Assembly (NCBI RefSeq): GCF_947036865.1 | Contig: NZ_CAMQSF010000003.1 | Span: 1-64,000 of the forward strand | Source of the DNA: an uncultured Caulobacter sp. | GTDB taxonomy: Bacteria; Pseudomonadota; Alphaproteobacteria; Caulobacterales; Caulobacteraceae | Direction of reading: 5' to 3' | Length of the DNA: 64,000 nucleotides | Part shown: positions 33,879 through 40,388 of the stretch, piece by piece | How positions within the stretch are numbered: the stretch's first letter is position 1 | How the letters are laid out: each line of letters opens with the position of its first letter | Position numbers and translations under genes: made by a program | The notes under the pieces: generated by a model | Told to the model about the DNA's origin: nothing | Databases searched by the model: none | The model's input: the letters and a program-made list of their open reading frames with translations, nothing else

Positions 33879-35018
33879 TCAGGCCGCGGTCGGCAGGCGG
33901 ACGGTGAAGGTGCTGCCCTGGTTCTCGCCGGCGCTGTCGACCGTGATCACCCCGCCGTGCAGCGCCACGAGCTGCTTGACCAGCGCCAGGCCGATGCCGA
34001 GACCGCCCTGGGCCTTGCCGAGGTGGTCTTCGACCTGGGCGAAGATCTCGAAAATCTTGCTCTGCATGTCGACGGGAACGCCGACCCCGGTGTCGGCGAC
34101 GGTGATCGTCGCCCAGCCGTCGCGCGCCGCCGCCGACAGCGACACCGTCCCGCCGGTCGGCGTGTATTTGGCGGCGTTGTTCAGCAGGTTCGAGACGATC
34201 TGCGCCAGTCGCGTATGGTCCGCGTCCAGCCAGACCGGTTCGGCGGGCAGGTCGGTGATGAAGGCGTGCTCTCCGGCGTCGAGGTTGTGCTGGCTGGCGT
34301 CGATCGCCGAGCGGAGCACCTCGCCCAGCTCGATCCGAGCCTTCTTCAGCACGATCTTGCCCTGGCTGACGCGCGAGACGTCGAGCAGGTCGTCGACCAG
34401 GTGGCTCAGGTGGTCCAGCATCCGCTCCATGCGCGCGCGGATGTCTCGGGCGCGCTCGGGCGGAACGTCCTTGTTCAGCAGGTGCAGGCCGCCGCTTAGG
34501 GCCGCCACGGGGTTGCGCAGCTCGTGGGCCAGCACGGCCAGGAAGCTGTCCTTGTGGCGGTCGGCGCGGCGCAGGGCCTGGGCGGCGGCTTCCAGCTCGT
34601 CGCGCTGGGCTTCGATCTGACGGCGCTGCTCGTAGAGATCGAAGAACACATTGGCCTTGCTGCGCAGGATATGGGCCTCGATCGGCTTCTGGATGAAGTC
34701 GACCGCGCCGGCCTCGTAGCCGCGGAAGCGCCGCTGGCTGCTGGCGGCGCCCGCCGTGACGAAGATGATCGGGATATGCCGCGCGCGCTCGCTGCCGCGC
34801 ATGAACTCGGCCAGCTCGAAGCCGTCCATGCCGGGCATCTGCACGTCGAGCAGAGCCAGGGCGACCTCGTGCACCAGCAGGAGCTCCAGCGCCTCCTCGC
34901 CCGATCGCGCCTTCAGGCAGGTCAGGCCCTCGCGCTGCAGCAGGGCTTCCAGGGCCAGCAGGTTCTCCTCCAGGTCGTCGACCAGCAGGAAGTTGATCGG
35001 CTTGTCCGCGTGAGTCAT
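33879..35018 (-). CDS. Receiver-histidine kinase hybrid (N-terminal REC, C-terminal HisKA/HATPase)
   Basis: 379 residues: receiver domain (about 8-125, Asp in ALLDVQMPG near 58, Lys in IQKPIE), a short coiled coil (EQRRQIEAQRDELEAAA), HisKA with phospho-acceptor His in VLAHELRNPVAAL near 162, and HATPase_c with NLLNNAAKYTPTGG and GGLGIGLALVK. Soluble. ATG start at 35018 overlaps the CheB-like stop by 4 bp (ATGA), so it is the last gene of a coupled kinase/CheR/CheB/kinase operon. It is likely to receive phosphate from the large hybrid kinase at the head of the operon. Confidence 0.9.
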   Translation of the reverse strand: MTHADKPINFLLVDDLEENLLALEALLQREGLTCLKARSGEEALELLLVHEVALALLDVQMPGMDGFELAEFMRGSERARHIPIIFVTAGAASSQRRFRGYEAGAVDFIQKPIEAHILRSKANVFFDLYEQRRQIEAQRDELEAAAQALRRADRHKDSFLAVLAHELRNPVAALSGGLHLLNKDVPPERARDIRARMERMLDHLSHLVDDLLDVSRVSQGKIVLKKARIELGEVLRSAIDASQHNLDAGEHAFITDLPAEPVWLDADHTRLAQIVSNLLNNAAKYTPTGGTVSLSAAARDGWATITVADTGVGVPVDMQSKIFEIFAQVEDHLGKAQGGLGIGLALVKQLVALHGGVITVDSAGENQGSTFTVRLPTAA

Positions 35019-35590
35019 GCGACCCCCAAACTCGCTAGATAGGACGCGATGGCGTCCAGGGTCATGGTCGTCGCGGCGGGACACGCGTCGCGCGCGGCGG
35101 CCGGCATGGCGGTCGCGTAGGCCTCGGCCTTGTCTTGAACGATGGCCACGCCGCCCGCGTCGCACACGGCGCGAAGCCCCCGGGCGCCGTCGTGATTGGC
35201 CCCGGTCAGGATAACGCCGATCAGGCTCGCGCCATAGACGTCGGCGGCGCTCTCGAACAGGACGTCGATGGCCGGGCGGGAATAGTTGACCGCCTCGTCG
35301 GTGGAGAGCGCCAGGCCGCCGTCCGTCTCGACCAGCAGGTGGTAGTCGGAGGGGGCGAAATAGACGACGCCGGCGCTGATCGGCTCCTTGTCCTCGGCCT
35401 CCTTGACCGTCAGGCGGCACTTGGCCTGCAGCAAGGGGACGAGCACGTTGTCGCGATCGGCGGGGACGTGGACGACCACCAGCACGGGCAGCGGGAAGCT
35501 GGCGGGTAGGGCGGGCAGAATGGTCAGCAGCGCCTGCACCGCGCCGGCCGAGGCGCCGATGACGATCGCGGCGGGGGGCGGCCGGCTCAC
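35015..35590 (-). CDS. CheB-type methylesterase domain protein without receiver
   Basis: 191 residues from GTG 35590, which overlaps the CheR stop (GTGA). Only the catalytic domain of CheB is present: nucleophile Ser in VIGASAGAV near residue 14, His in VVVHVPADRDN, and the Asp in ILTGANHDGARGL. The usual N-terminal receiver is missing, so activity cannot be controlled by CheA in the classical way. No MCP, CheA or CheW gene is nearby; with CheR and two kinases this suggests a non-chemotaxis adaptation module. Confidence 0.88.
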   Translation of the reverse strand: MSRPPPAAIVIGASAGAVQALLTILPALPASFPLPVLVVVHVPADRDNVLVPLLQAKCRLTVKEAEDKEPISAGVVYFAPSDYHLLVETDGGLALSTDEAVNYSRPAIDVLFESAADVYGASLIGVILTGANHDGARGLRAVCDAGGVAIVQDKAEAYATAMPAAARDACPAATTMTLDAIASYLASLGVA

Positions 35591-36411
35591 GGGTCGCGCC
35601 TCTGATAGATCTTCTCGCCCTCGACGAATTCGACGAAGGCGCCGGCGTGGGCGGAGAAGCGCAGGCTTTCCTTCGAGCCCAGGCCCAGGAAGCCCTTGCG
35701 CGTCAGGGAGTCGCGGAAGAGGCCGATCGCGCGGTCCTGCAACGGCCTGTCGAAATAGATCATCACGTTGCGACACGAGATCAGATGCATCTCGGCGAAC
35801 ACGGCGTCGGTCACGAGGCTGTGGTCGGAAAACACCACGCGGCTTCGCAGCGACTTGTCGAACGCCGCGCGGCCGTAGGCGGCGGTGTAGTAGTCCGACA
35901 GAGAGGACTTTCCGCCGGACTTCTGGTGGTTCTCGGTGAACTTGCGGATGCGGTCCAGCGCGTAGACCCCGGCCTCGGCCGCGGCCAGCGCCTCGGGATT
36001 GATGTCGGTCGCGTAGAAGATCGTCCGGTCGTACAGGCCTTCCTCGCGAAACAGGATGGCCAGCGAATAGACCTCCTCGCCCATGCTGCAGCCGGCGATC
36101 CAGACCTTCAGCGAGGGGTAGGTGCGAAGATGCGGCAACACCGTCTCGCGCAGGGCGCGGAAATAGGACGGGTCGCGGAACATCTCGCTGACCTGCACCG
36201 TCAGGAAGTCGAGCAGCCGCGGCAGCATGTTCGGATCGTGCAGCACGCGATCCTGCAAGGCGGAAATCGTAGGGAAGCCCAATTGCGCGCGGGCCTGGGC
36301 CAGCCGTCGCTTGATCGACGCCCGAGCATAATGGCGGAAGTCGTAGTGGTAACGCTGATGCAGCGCCTCCAGCAGGAGCTGAATCTCCAGGTCCTCGATC
36401 GAGTCCGACAC
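35587..36411 (-). CDS. CheR-type protein-glutamate methyltransferase
   Basis: 274 residues with the CheR N-terminal all-helical domain (about 10-75, ending with FLTVQVSEMFRDPSYF) and the SAM-binding domain (WIAGCSMGEEVYSLA near residue 105, ATDINPEAL, ISCRNVMIYFD near 212). It would methylate glutamates of a receptor using S-adenosylmethionine. The gene starts 5 bp after the large hybrid kinase gene and is coupled to the CheB-like gene. The likely target is the kinase itself or an unlinked receptor. Confidence 0.92.
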   Translation of the reverse strand: MSDSIEDLEIQLLLEALHQRYHYDFRHYARASIKRRLAQARAQLGFPTISALQDRVLHDPNMLPRLLDFLTVQVSEMFRDPSYFRALRETVLPHLRTYPSLKVWIAGCSMGEEVYSLAILFREEGLYDRTIFYATDINPEALAAAEAGVYALDRIRKFTENHQKSGGKSSLSDYYTAAYGRAAFDKSLRSRVVFSDHSLVTDAVFAEMHLISCRNVMIYFDRPLQDRAIGLFRDSLTRKGFLGLGSKESLRFSAHAGAFVEFVEGEKIYQRRDP

Positions 36412-36416
36412 CGGCT

Positions 36417-39400
36417 CTACCTCGGCATCCAGACGCGGACCAGCGACAGCAGCTTGTCCACGTCGATCGGCTTGGCCATGTAGTCGTTGGCCCCGGCGTC
36501 GATGCAGCGCTGCTGGTCGTCGGGCATGGCCTTGGCGGTCAGCATCAGGATGGGCAGCTTCGACCAGCGCGCGTCGCCGCGGATCTGGCGCGTGGCGGTC
36601 AGGCCGTCCATCACCGGCATCATCACGTCCATCAGGACCAGATCGATCGCGGCGGCCGGCTCCTCGGCCGATCGTGCGAGGGCGTCGATCGCCTCCTGGC
36701 CGTTGCGGGCGATCTCGATGATCGCGCCGCGCGGCTCCAGCACGTTGGTCAGCGAGTAGACGTTGCGGATGTCGTCCTCGACGATCAGGATCCGCCGGCC
36801 TTCCAGCACCGCGTCGCGATTGCGCGCCTTCTGGATCATCTTCTGCTGCTCGGGCGGCAGTTCCGAGACCACCTGGTGCAGGAACAGCGAGACCTCGTCG
36901 AGCAGCCGCTCGGGGGACTTGGCGTCCTTGATGATGATCGAACTGGAATAGCGGCGCAGGCGCTGCTCATCGTCGGGCGACAGGTCGTGGCCCGTATAGA
37001 CGATGACCGGCGGGAAGCCGTGATCGCCTTCGCGGCTAAGGGTCTCCAGCAGCGAAAAGCCCGAGGCGTCCGGCAGGGACAGATCCAGCACCATGCAGTC
37101 GAAGGTCTGGTCCTTCAGCGCCTCAAGGCACTCGGCCGCCGTGCCGACGCCGACGGTCTCGACGTCGCCCGACGAGAGCAGCTTGCCGACCGCCTCGCGC
37201 TGCACCGCGTCGTCCTCGACGATCAGGACGCGCCGCACCCCGTTGGCGAGCTTGGCCTCCAGGGTCCGCAGCACCTCGGCCAGGGCGTCGCGCTGCACCG
37301 GTTTGACCAGGTAGCCGATGGCGCCCAGAGAGAGAGCCGTCTGGCTGTGATCCGCGCCGGAGACGACGTGGATGGGGATGTGGCGGGTCGCGTCGTCGCG
37401 CTTCAGGCGATCCAGAACCATCAGGCCGGACTCGTCGGGAAGGCCGACATCCAGGACCACGGCGCTGGGCTTGAAGTCGCGGGCCAGCTTCAGGGCCTCC
37501 TCGGCCGTGCCGGCCACCAGACACCGGAAGCCCAGTTCGCGCGCCAGATCGCGAACCACGCCGGCGAACGTGTCGTCGTCCTCGACCACCAGCAGCACGC
37601 GCCGGGCGCCCGCCGTCTGGTCGCGGTCGTCCTCGACGGTGCGGCGCAGCGGCGCGGCTTTCGCGGCGCGGCGCGGGGCGGACGGGGCTTGCGGACCCGC
37701 CGGGCGCGGCTCCTCGCGCGGCGCCACCTGGGCCGGATCATAGGTCACCGGCACGGTGACGGTGAAGGTGCTGCCTTGCCCCGGCGCGCTGTCGAGCGCG
37801 ATCGAGCCGCCCAGCAGGCGGACCAGATGGCGCGAGATCGAAAGACCCAGGCCCGTGCCGCCATAGCGACGGCTGATGGTGCCGTCGGCCTGCCGGAAGG
37901 CCTCGAAAATGGCCTCCTGCTGCTCGGCCGACACGCCGATGCCCGTGTCCTTGACCGAGAAGGCCAGGCGGTCGGGGCCCGCCGGCGCGATGAGCAGGCG
38001 CACGCCGCCTTTCTCGGTGAACTTGAACGCGTTCGACAGCAGGTTCTTCAACACCTGCTCCAAGCGCTGGCGATCGGTCTCGATCACGCCCGGAGAGCCG
38101 GCGGCGACCTCGATCTCGAAAGCCAGCTCGCGGTTGTCGGCCACGGGGGCGAACAGCTGCTTCAGGTCGTTGGTCAGGCGCGAGAGCGCGACGCTTTCCG
38201 GCCGCACTTCCACATGACCCGCCTCGATCTTGGAGAGGTCGAGGATGTCGTTGATCAGGCTGAGGAGATCGTTGCCGGACGACTCGATGGTCTTGGCGAA
38301 CTTGATCTGCTCGGCGGAAAGATTGCCCTGCGGATTGTCGCCCAGGAGCTTGGAGAGGATCAGCAGCGAGTTGAGCGGCGTGCGCAACTCATGGGACATG
38401 TTGGCCAGGAAGTCGGACTTGTACTGACTGGCCTGCTCCAGTTCGCGCGCCTTCAGCGCCACCGCCGCGCCGGTCCGTTCGAGATCGGCGCGCTGGGTCT
38501 CCAGGATCTGGGCCTGTTCCTCCAGTTGGCTGTTGGTCTGCTCGAGCTCGGCCTGCTGCTGTTCGAGACGGGTCTGGGACTCCTTCAGGGCCCGGCCTTG
38601 CTCTTCCAGTTCCTCGTTGGTGACCCGCAGTTCCTCGCTCTGGACCTGAAGTTCCTCGGCTTGGCGCTGAGTTTCTTCCAGCGCGTCCTGCAGGTCGGCG
38701 CGATAGCGGGCCGATCGCAGGCCGATGCCGATCGCGGCCGATGCCTGCTCCAGCAGCTCCAGCACCCGGTCATCGACCGGATGCAGGAAGCCCAGTTCGA
38801 TGACGGCGTTGACGATCCCGTCGGCGCGCGTGGGCACGATCACGAGATGCCTGGGCTTATCCCGCCCCAGCGCCGAGCCGATGGTGATGTAGCCTTCGGG
38901 CACGTCGCGGATCAGCGTCGCGGCGCCTTCGGCGGCCACCTTGCCGAGCAAGCCCTCCTTCAGACCGAAACGTGTCGGCGTCTCCGCGTCGGCGGGAATG
39001 CCCAGGCTGGCGACGCGCCGGAAGACGCCGGCCTCGCCCTTGAACAGCGCGGCGGCCTGGAAATCCAGATACTTGGCCAGGAAGACCAGGATGTTGTCGG
39101 AAAGCGCCTCGACGGACTGGTCGCCCATCATCGCCTGGGCCAGTCCGACTTGACCCGCCTGCAGCCACTCGCCTCGCGCATGGGCGCGCGCGGCGCGACG
39201 GATCAGGTAGAAGACCACGACCGTCAGCGCCGCGCCGAGCAGGCTGGCCAGCACGCCGCTGAGCAGAGCGCTGCGGTAGGCCGCCTCCATCTCGGACAAG
39301 CGGATGTCGCGCAGCCGGTTTTCCTCGCGCCGCATCACCGAGACCTGCTGGCGGATCGCGTCCATCTCGGCCTTGCCGCGGTCGGTGTTGACCACCTCCA

Positions 39401-39845
39401 GCGCGGCGCGCTCCCCGTTCGAGCGGCGCAGCCTGACGGTTTCCTCCAGCTCTCCGAGCTTGGCCTGCACATGACGCCTCAAGACCGCCAGATTGGCTTG
39501 CTGCGTGGGGTTGTCGCGGGTGAGCGCGCCGACGGTGTCGAGGCGCGCGACCACATTCGAAACGGCGGCCTGATAAGGCTCCAGATAGCGGTCATTGCCT
39601 GTCAGAAGGTAGCCGCGTTGACCGGTCTCGGTGTCCTGCACGGTCGAGAACAGCTCGTCGATGGCCATCAGGACATCGTGCGAGTGCCAGATCTGCTGGC
39701 TGTTGGCCCGCAACATGGCGACGTTGCGATAGGCGACGACGCCGCTTCCCAGGAAGAACAACAGCACCATCGCCAAGCCCACGGCCGACCAGACCTCCAT
39801 CCTGGACAGGGAGAGCGACAGGCGAGGTTTGGCGGTGGTCGACAT
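36417..39845 (-). CDS. Multi-domain hybrid histidine kinase: CHASE3-GAF-HisKA-HATPase-REC-REC-REC
   Basis: 1142 residues. Transmembrane helix (about 15-37), extracytoplasmic CHASE3 domain (about 40-185, DTETGQRGYLLTGNDRYLEPY), second helix (about 188-212), GAF domain (about 225-375), long coiled coil rich in Glu/Gln (375-470), HisKA with His in ANMSHELRTPLNSL near 483, HATPase (GGTGLGLSISRHL) and three receiver domains (about 770-885, 890-1005 and 1025-1140). The last receiver ends at KPIDVDKLLSLV. It heads the operon with CheR, CheB and a second kinase. The coiled coil between GAF and kinase resembles the methylation-region helices of chemoreceptors, which would make it a candidate CheR/CheB target. 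Signal unknown. Confidence 0.92.
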   Translation of the reverse strand: MSTTAKPRLSLSLSRMEVWSAVGLAMVLLFFLGSGVVAYRNVAMLRANSQQIWHSHDVLMAIDELFSTVQDTETGQRGYLLTGNDRYLEPYQAAVSNVVARLDTVGALTRDNPTQQANLAVLRRHVQAKLGELEETVRLRRSNGERAALEVVNTDRGKAEMDAIRQQVSVMRREENRLRDIRLSEMEAAYRSALLSGVLASLLGAALTVVVFYLIRRAARAHARGEWLQAGQVGLAQAMMGDQSVEALSDNILVFLAKYLDFQAAALFKGEAGVFRRVASLGIPADAETPTRFGLKEGLLGKVAAEGAATLIRDVPEGYITIGSALGRDKPRHLVIVPTRADGIVNAVIELGFLHPVDDRVLELLEQASAAIGIGLRSARYRADLQDALEETQRQAEELQVQSEELRVTNEELEEQGRALKESQTRLEQQQAELEQTNSQLEEQAQILETQRADLERTGAAVALKARELEQASQYKSDFLANMSHELRTPLNSLLILSKLLGDNPQGNLSAEQIKFAKTIESSGNDLLSLINDILDLSKIEAGHVEVRPESVALSRLTNDLKQLFAPVADNRELAFEIEVAAGSPGVIETDRQRLEQVLKNLLSNAFKFTEKGGVRLLIAPAGPDRLAFSVKDTGIGVSAEQQEAIFEAFRQADGTISRRYGGTGLGLSISRHLVRLLGGSIALDSAPGQGSTFTVTVPVTYDPAQVAPREEPRPAGPQAPSAPRRAAKAAPLRRTVEDDRDQTAGARRVLLVVEDDDTFAGVVRDLARELGFRCLVAGTAEEALKLARDFKPSAVVLDVGLPDESGLMVLDRLKRDDATRHIPIHVVSGADHSQTALSLGAIGYLVKPVQRDALAEVLRTLEAKLANGVRRVLIVEDDAVQREAVGKLLSSGDVETVGVGTAAECLEALKDQTFDCMVLDLSLPDASGFSLLETLSREGDHGFPPVIVYTGHDLSPDDEQRLRRYSSSIIIKDAKSPERLLDEVSLFLHQVVSELPPEQQKMIQKARNRDAVLEGRRILIVEDDIRNVYSLTNVLEPRGAIIEIARNGQEAIDALARSAEEPAAAIDLVLMDVMMPVMDGLTATRQIRGDARWSKLPILMLTAKAMPDDQQRCIDAGANDYMAKPIDVDKLLSLVRVWMPR

Positions 39846-39970
39846 GGCGAACTCGGAACCAGGGCGTCAGGCGTTGAAACTTATCGGCGAGGCGCGCACG
39901 GGGCGAGGGCGGCGATACGTGGCCGGCACACGCGGAGACGCCAGACGCGGTCCGCGACGCTCAGCATCAT

Positions 39971-40096
39971 ATGAATCCGCGCACGAAGTCCCCGAACACG
40001 CTCAAGCGCGTGGGTTTAAAACGCGCGACGATGGCGAAGGTTCCCGGCCTGGCCAAAAGACGCCGCCGGAACGCCTGGCCGGCTAAACAAGTTTAA
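39971..40096 (+). CDS. Short Arg/Lys-rich ORF, possible leader peptide of the cyanophycin operon
   Basis: 41 codons, ATG 39971 to TAA 40094-40096. The predicted peptide is strongly basic (7 Arg, 6 Lys) and contains KRRRRN encoded by AAA AGA CGC CGC CGG AAC at residues 29-34. Directly after the stop comes a hairpin, then a terminator-like hairpin before the cyanophycin genes. Cyanophycin is an Asp-Arg polymer, so ribosome stalling at the Arg run could report arginine supply. Weak points: no clear Shine-Dalgarno sequence precedes the ATG, and it could instead be a small basic protein or chance. It has an in-frame internal ATG at codon 21. Confidence 0.35.
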   Translation: MNPRTKSPNTLKRVGLKRATMAKVPGLAKRRRRNAWPAKQV

Positions 40097-40118
40097 GCGC
40101 CTCATCAAACGAGGGCGC
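40097..40118 (+). promoter_or_regulatory. Hairpin immediately after the Arg-rich short ORF (attenuator segment 1:2)
   Basis: Arms GCGCCTC (40097-40103) and GAGGGCGC (40111-40118, one bulged G) around a 7-base loop. The left arm starts directly after the short ORF's stop codon, so a ribosome at or near the stop would block it. The right arm's GGGCG (40113-40117) could instead pair with CGCCC at 40140-40144, overlapping the left arm of the downstream terminator-like stem. Confidence 0.4.
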
Positions 40119-40141
40119 CACCGGAACTTCGATCCTCATCG

Positions 40142-40177
40142 CCCCGTTCTCGTCGCCCTGAGGCAAGACGGGGTTTT
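40142..40177 (+). terminator. Terminator-like hairpin with TTTT just upstream of the cyanophycin operon
   Basis: CCCCGT (40142-40147) pairs with ACGGGG (40168-40173), enclosing an inner GCC-CTGA-GGC stem, and is followed by TTTT (40174-40177). The next gene's ATG is at 40182. It is one of the few stems in this window with a T-run, so it looks like an intrinsic terminator or attenuator. The GGGG of the right arm is also the only Shine-Dalgarno-like sequence before 40182, so translational masking is an alternative. Confidence 0.5.
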
Positions 40178-40181
40178 AGCC

Positions 40182-40388
40182 ATGTCCGCGCATTATCCGG
40201 GTATTGGATTTTCGATCCGCGCCGAGGGGCCGCTCTGGCTCTGGCGGGCCACGTTGGACGACGTCACGCTGGCCGAGGGGCGCGCGCGCACCCGCGCCAT
40301 CGCGGCGGCTCAGGTGATCCAGGTCATCTGCCGCGTCTACGGGCCGGAAACCGCGGCGTCGGCCGTGCGGCTGGCCAAGGCGGCCTGA
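40182..40388 (+). CDS. Small protein encoded directly before cphA, unknown function
   Basis: 68 residues, stop codon immediately followed by the ATG of cphA, so the two are translationally coupled. Predicted strand-strand-helix composition (IGFSIRAEGPLWLWRATLDDVTLAEG, then a helix TRAIAAAQVIQVICRVYG). No known family recognised; the pattern loosely recalls the DUF2188-like proteins at 27978 and 31104, but the similarity is weak. Position suggests a role in cyanophycin metabolism or in setting cphA translation. Acidic/basic balance is neutral and there is no signal peptide. Confidence 0.65.
   Translation: MSAHYPGIGFSIRAEGPLWLWRATLDDVTLAEGRARTRAIAAAQVIQVICRVYGPETAASAVRLAKAA

Larger units (their letters stand above)
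39846..40181. other. 336-bp leader/intergenic region upstream of the cyanophycin operon
   Basis: Divergent from the hybrid kinase gene. The right part contains a 41-codon Arg-rich open frame, a hairpin directly after its stop, and a terminator-like hairpin with TTTT ending just before the first operon gene (each listed separately). The left part (39846-39970) should hold the promoters for both directions, but no clear -35/-10 pair was identified by eye. A longer open frame at 39829-40086 in another phase has no protein-like features. Confidence 0.5.

Noticed and set aside
35015..39845. Classical chemotaxis operon
   Set aside because: CheR and CheB-like genes are present but there is no CheA, CheW, CheY-specific partner or MCP, and the CheB-like protein lacks a receiver.
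36876..39974. Plus-strand open frame of about 1030 codons
   Set aside because: Antisense to the hybrid histidine kinase, whose domains are unambiguous.
39829..40086. 85-codon plus-strand frame overlapping the kinase start
   Set aside because: Starts inside the divergent kinase gene, has no family features, and is in a different phase from the Arg-rich short ORF.
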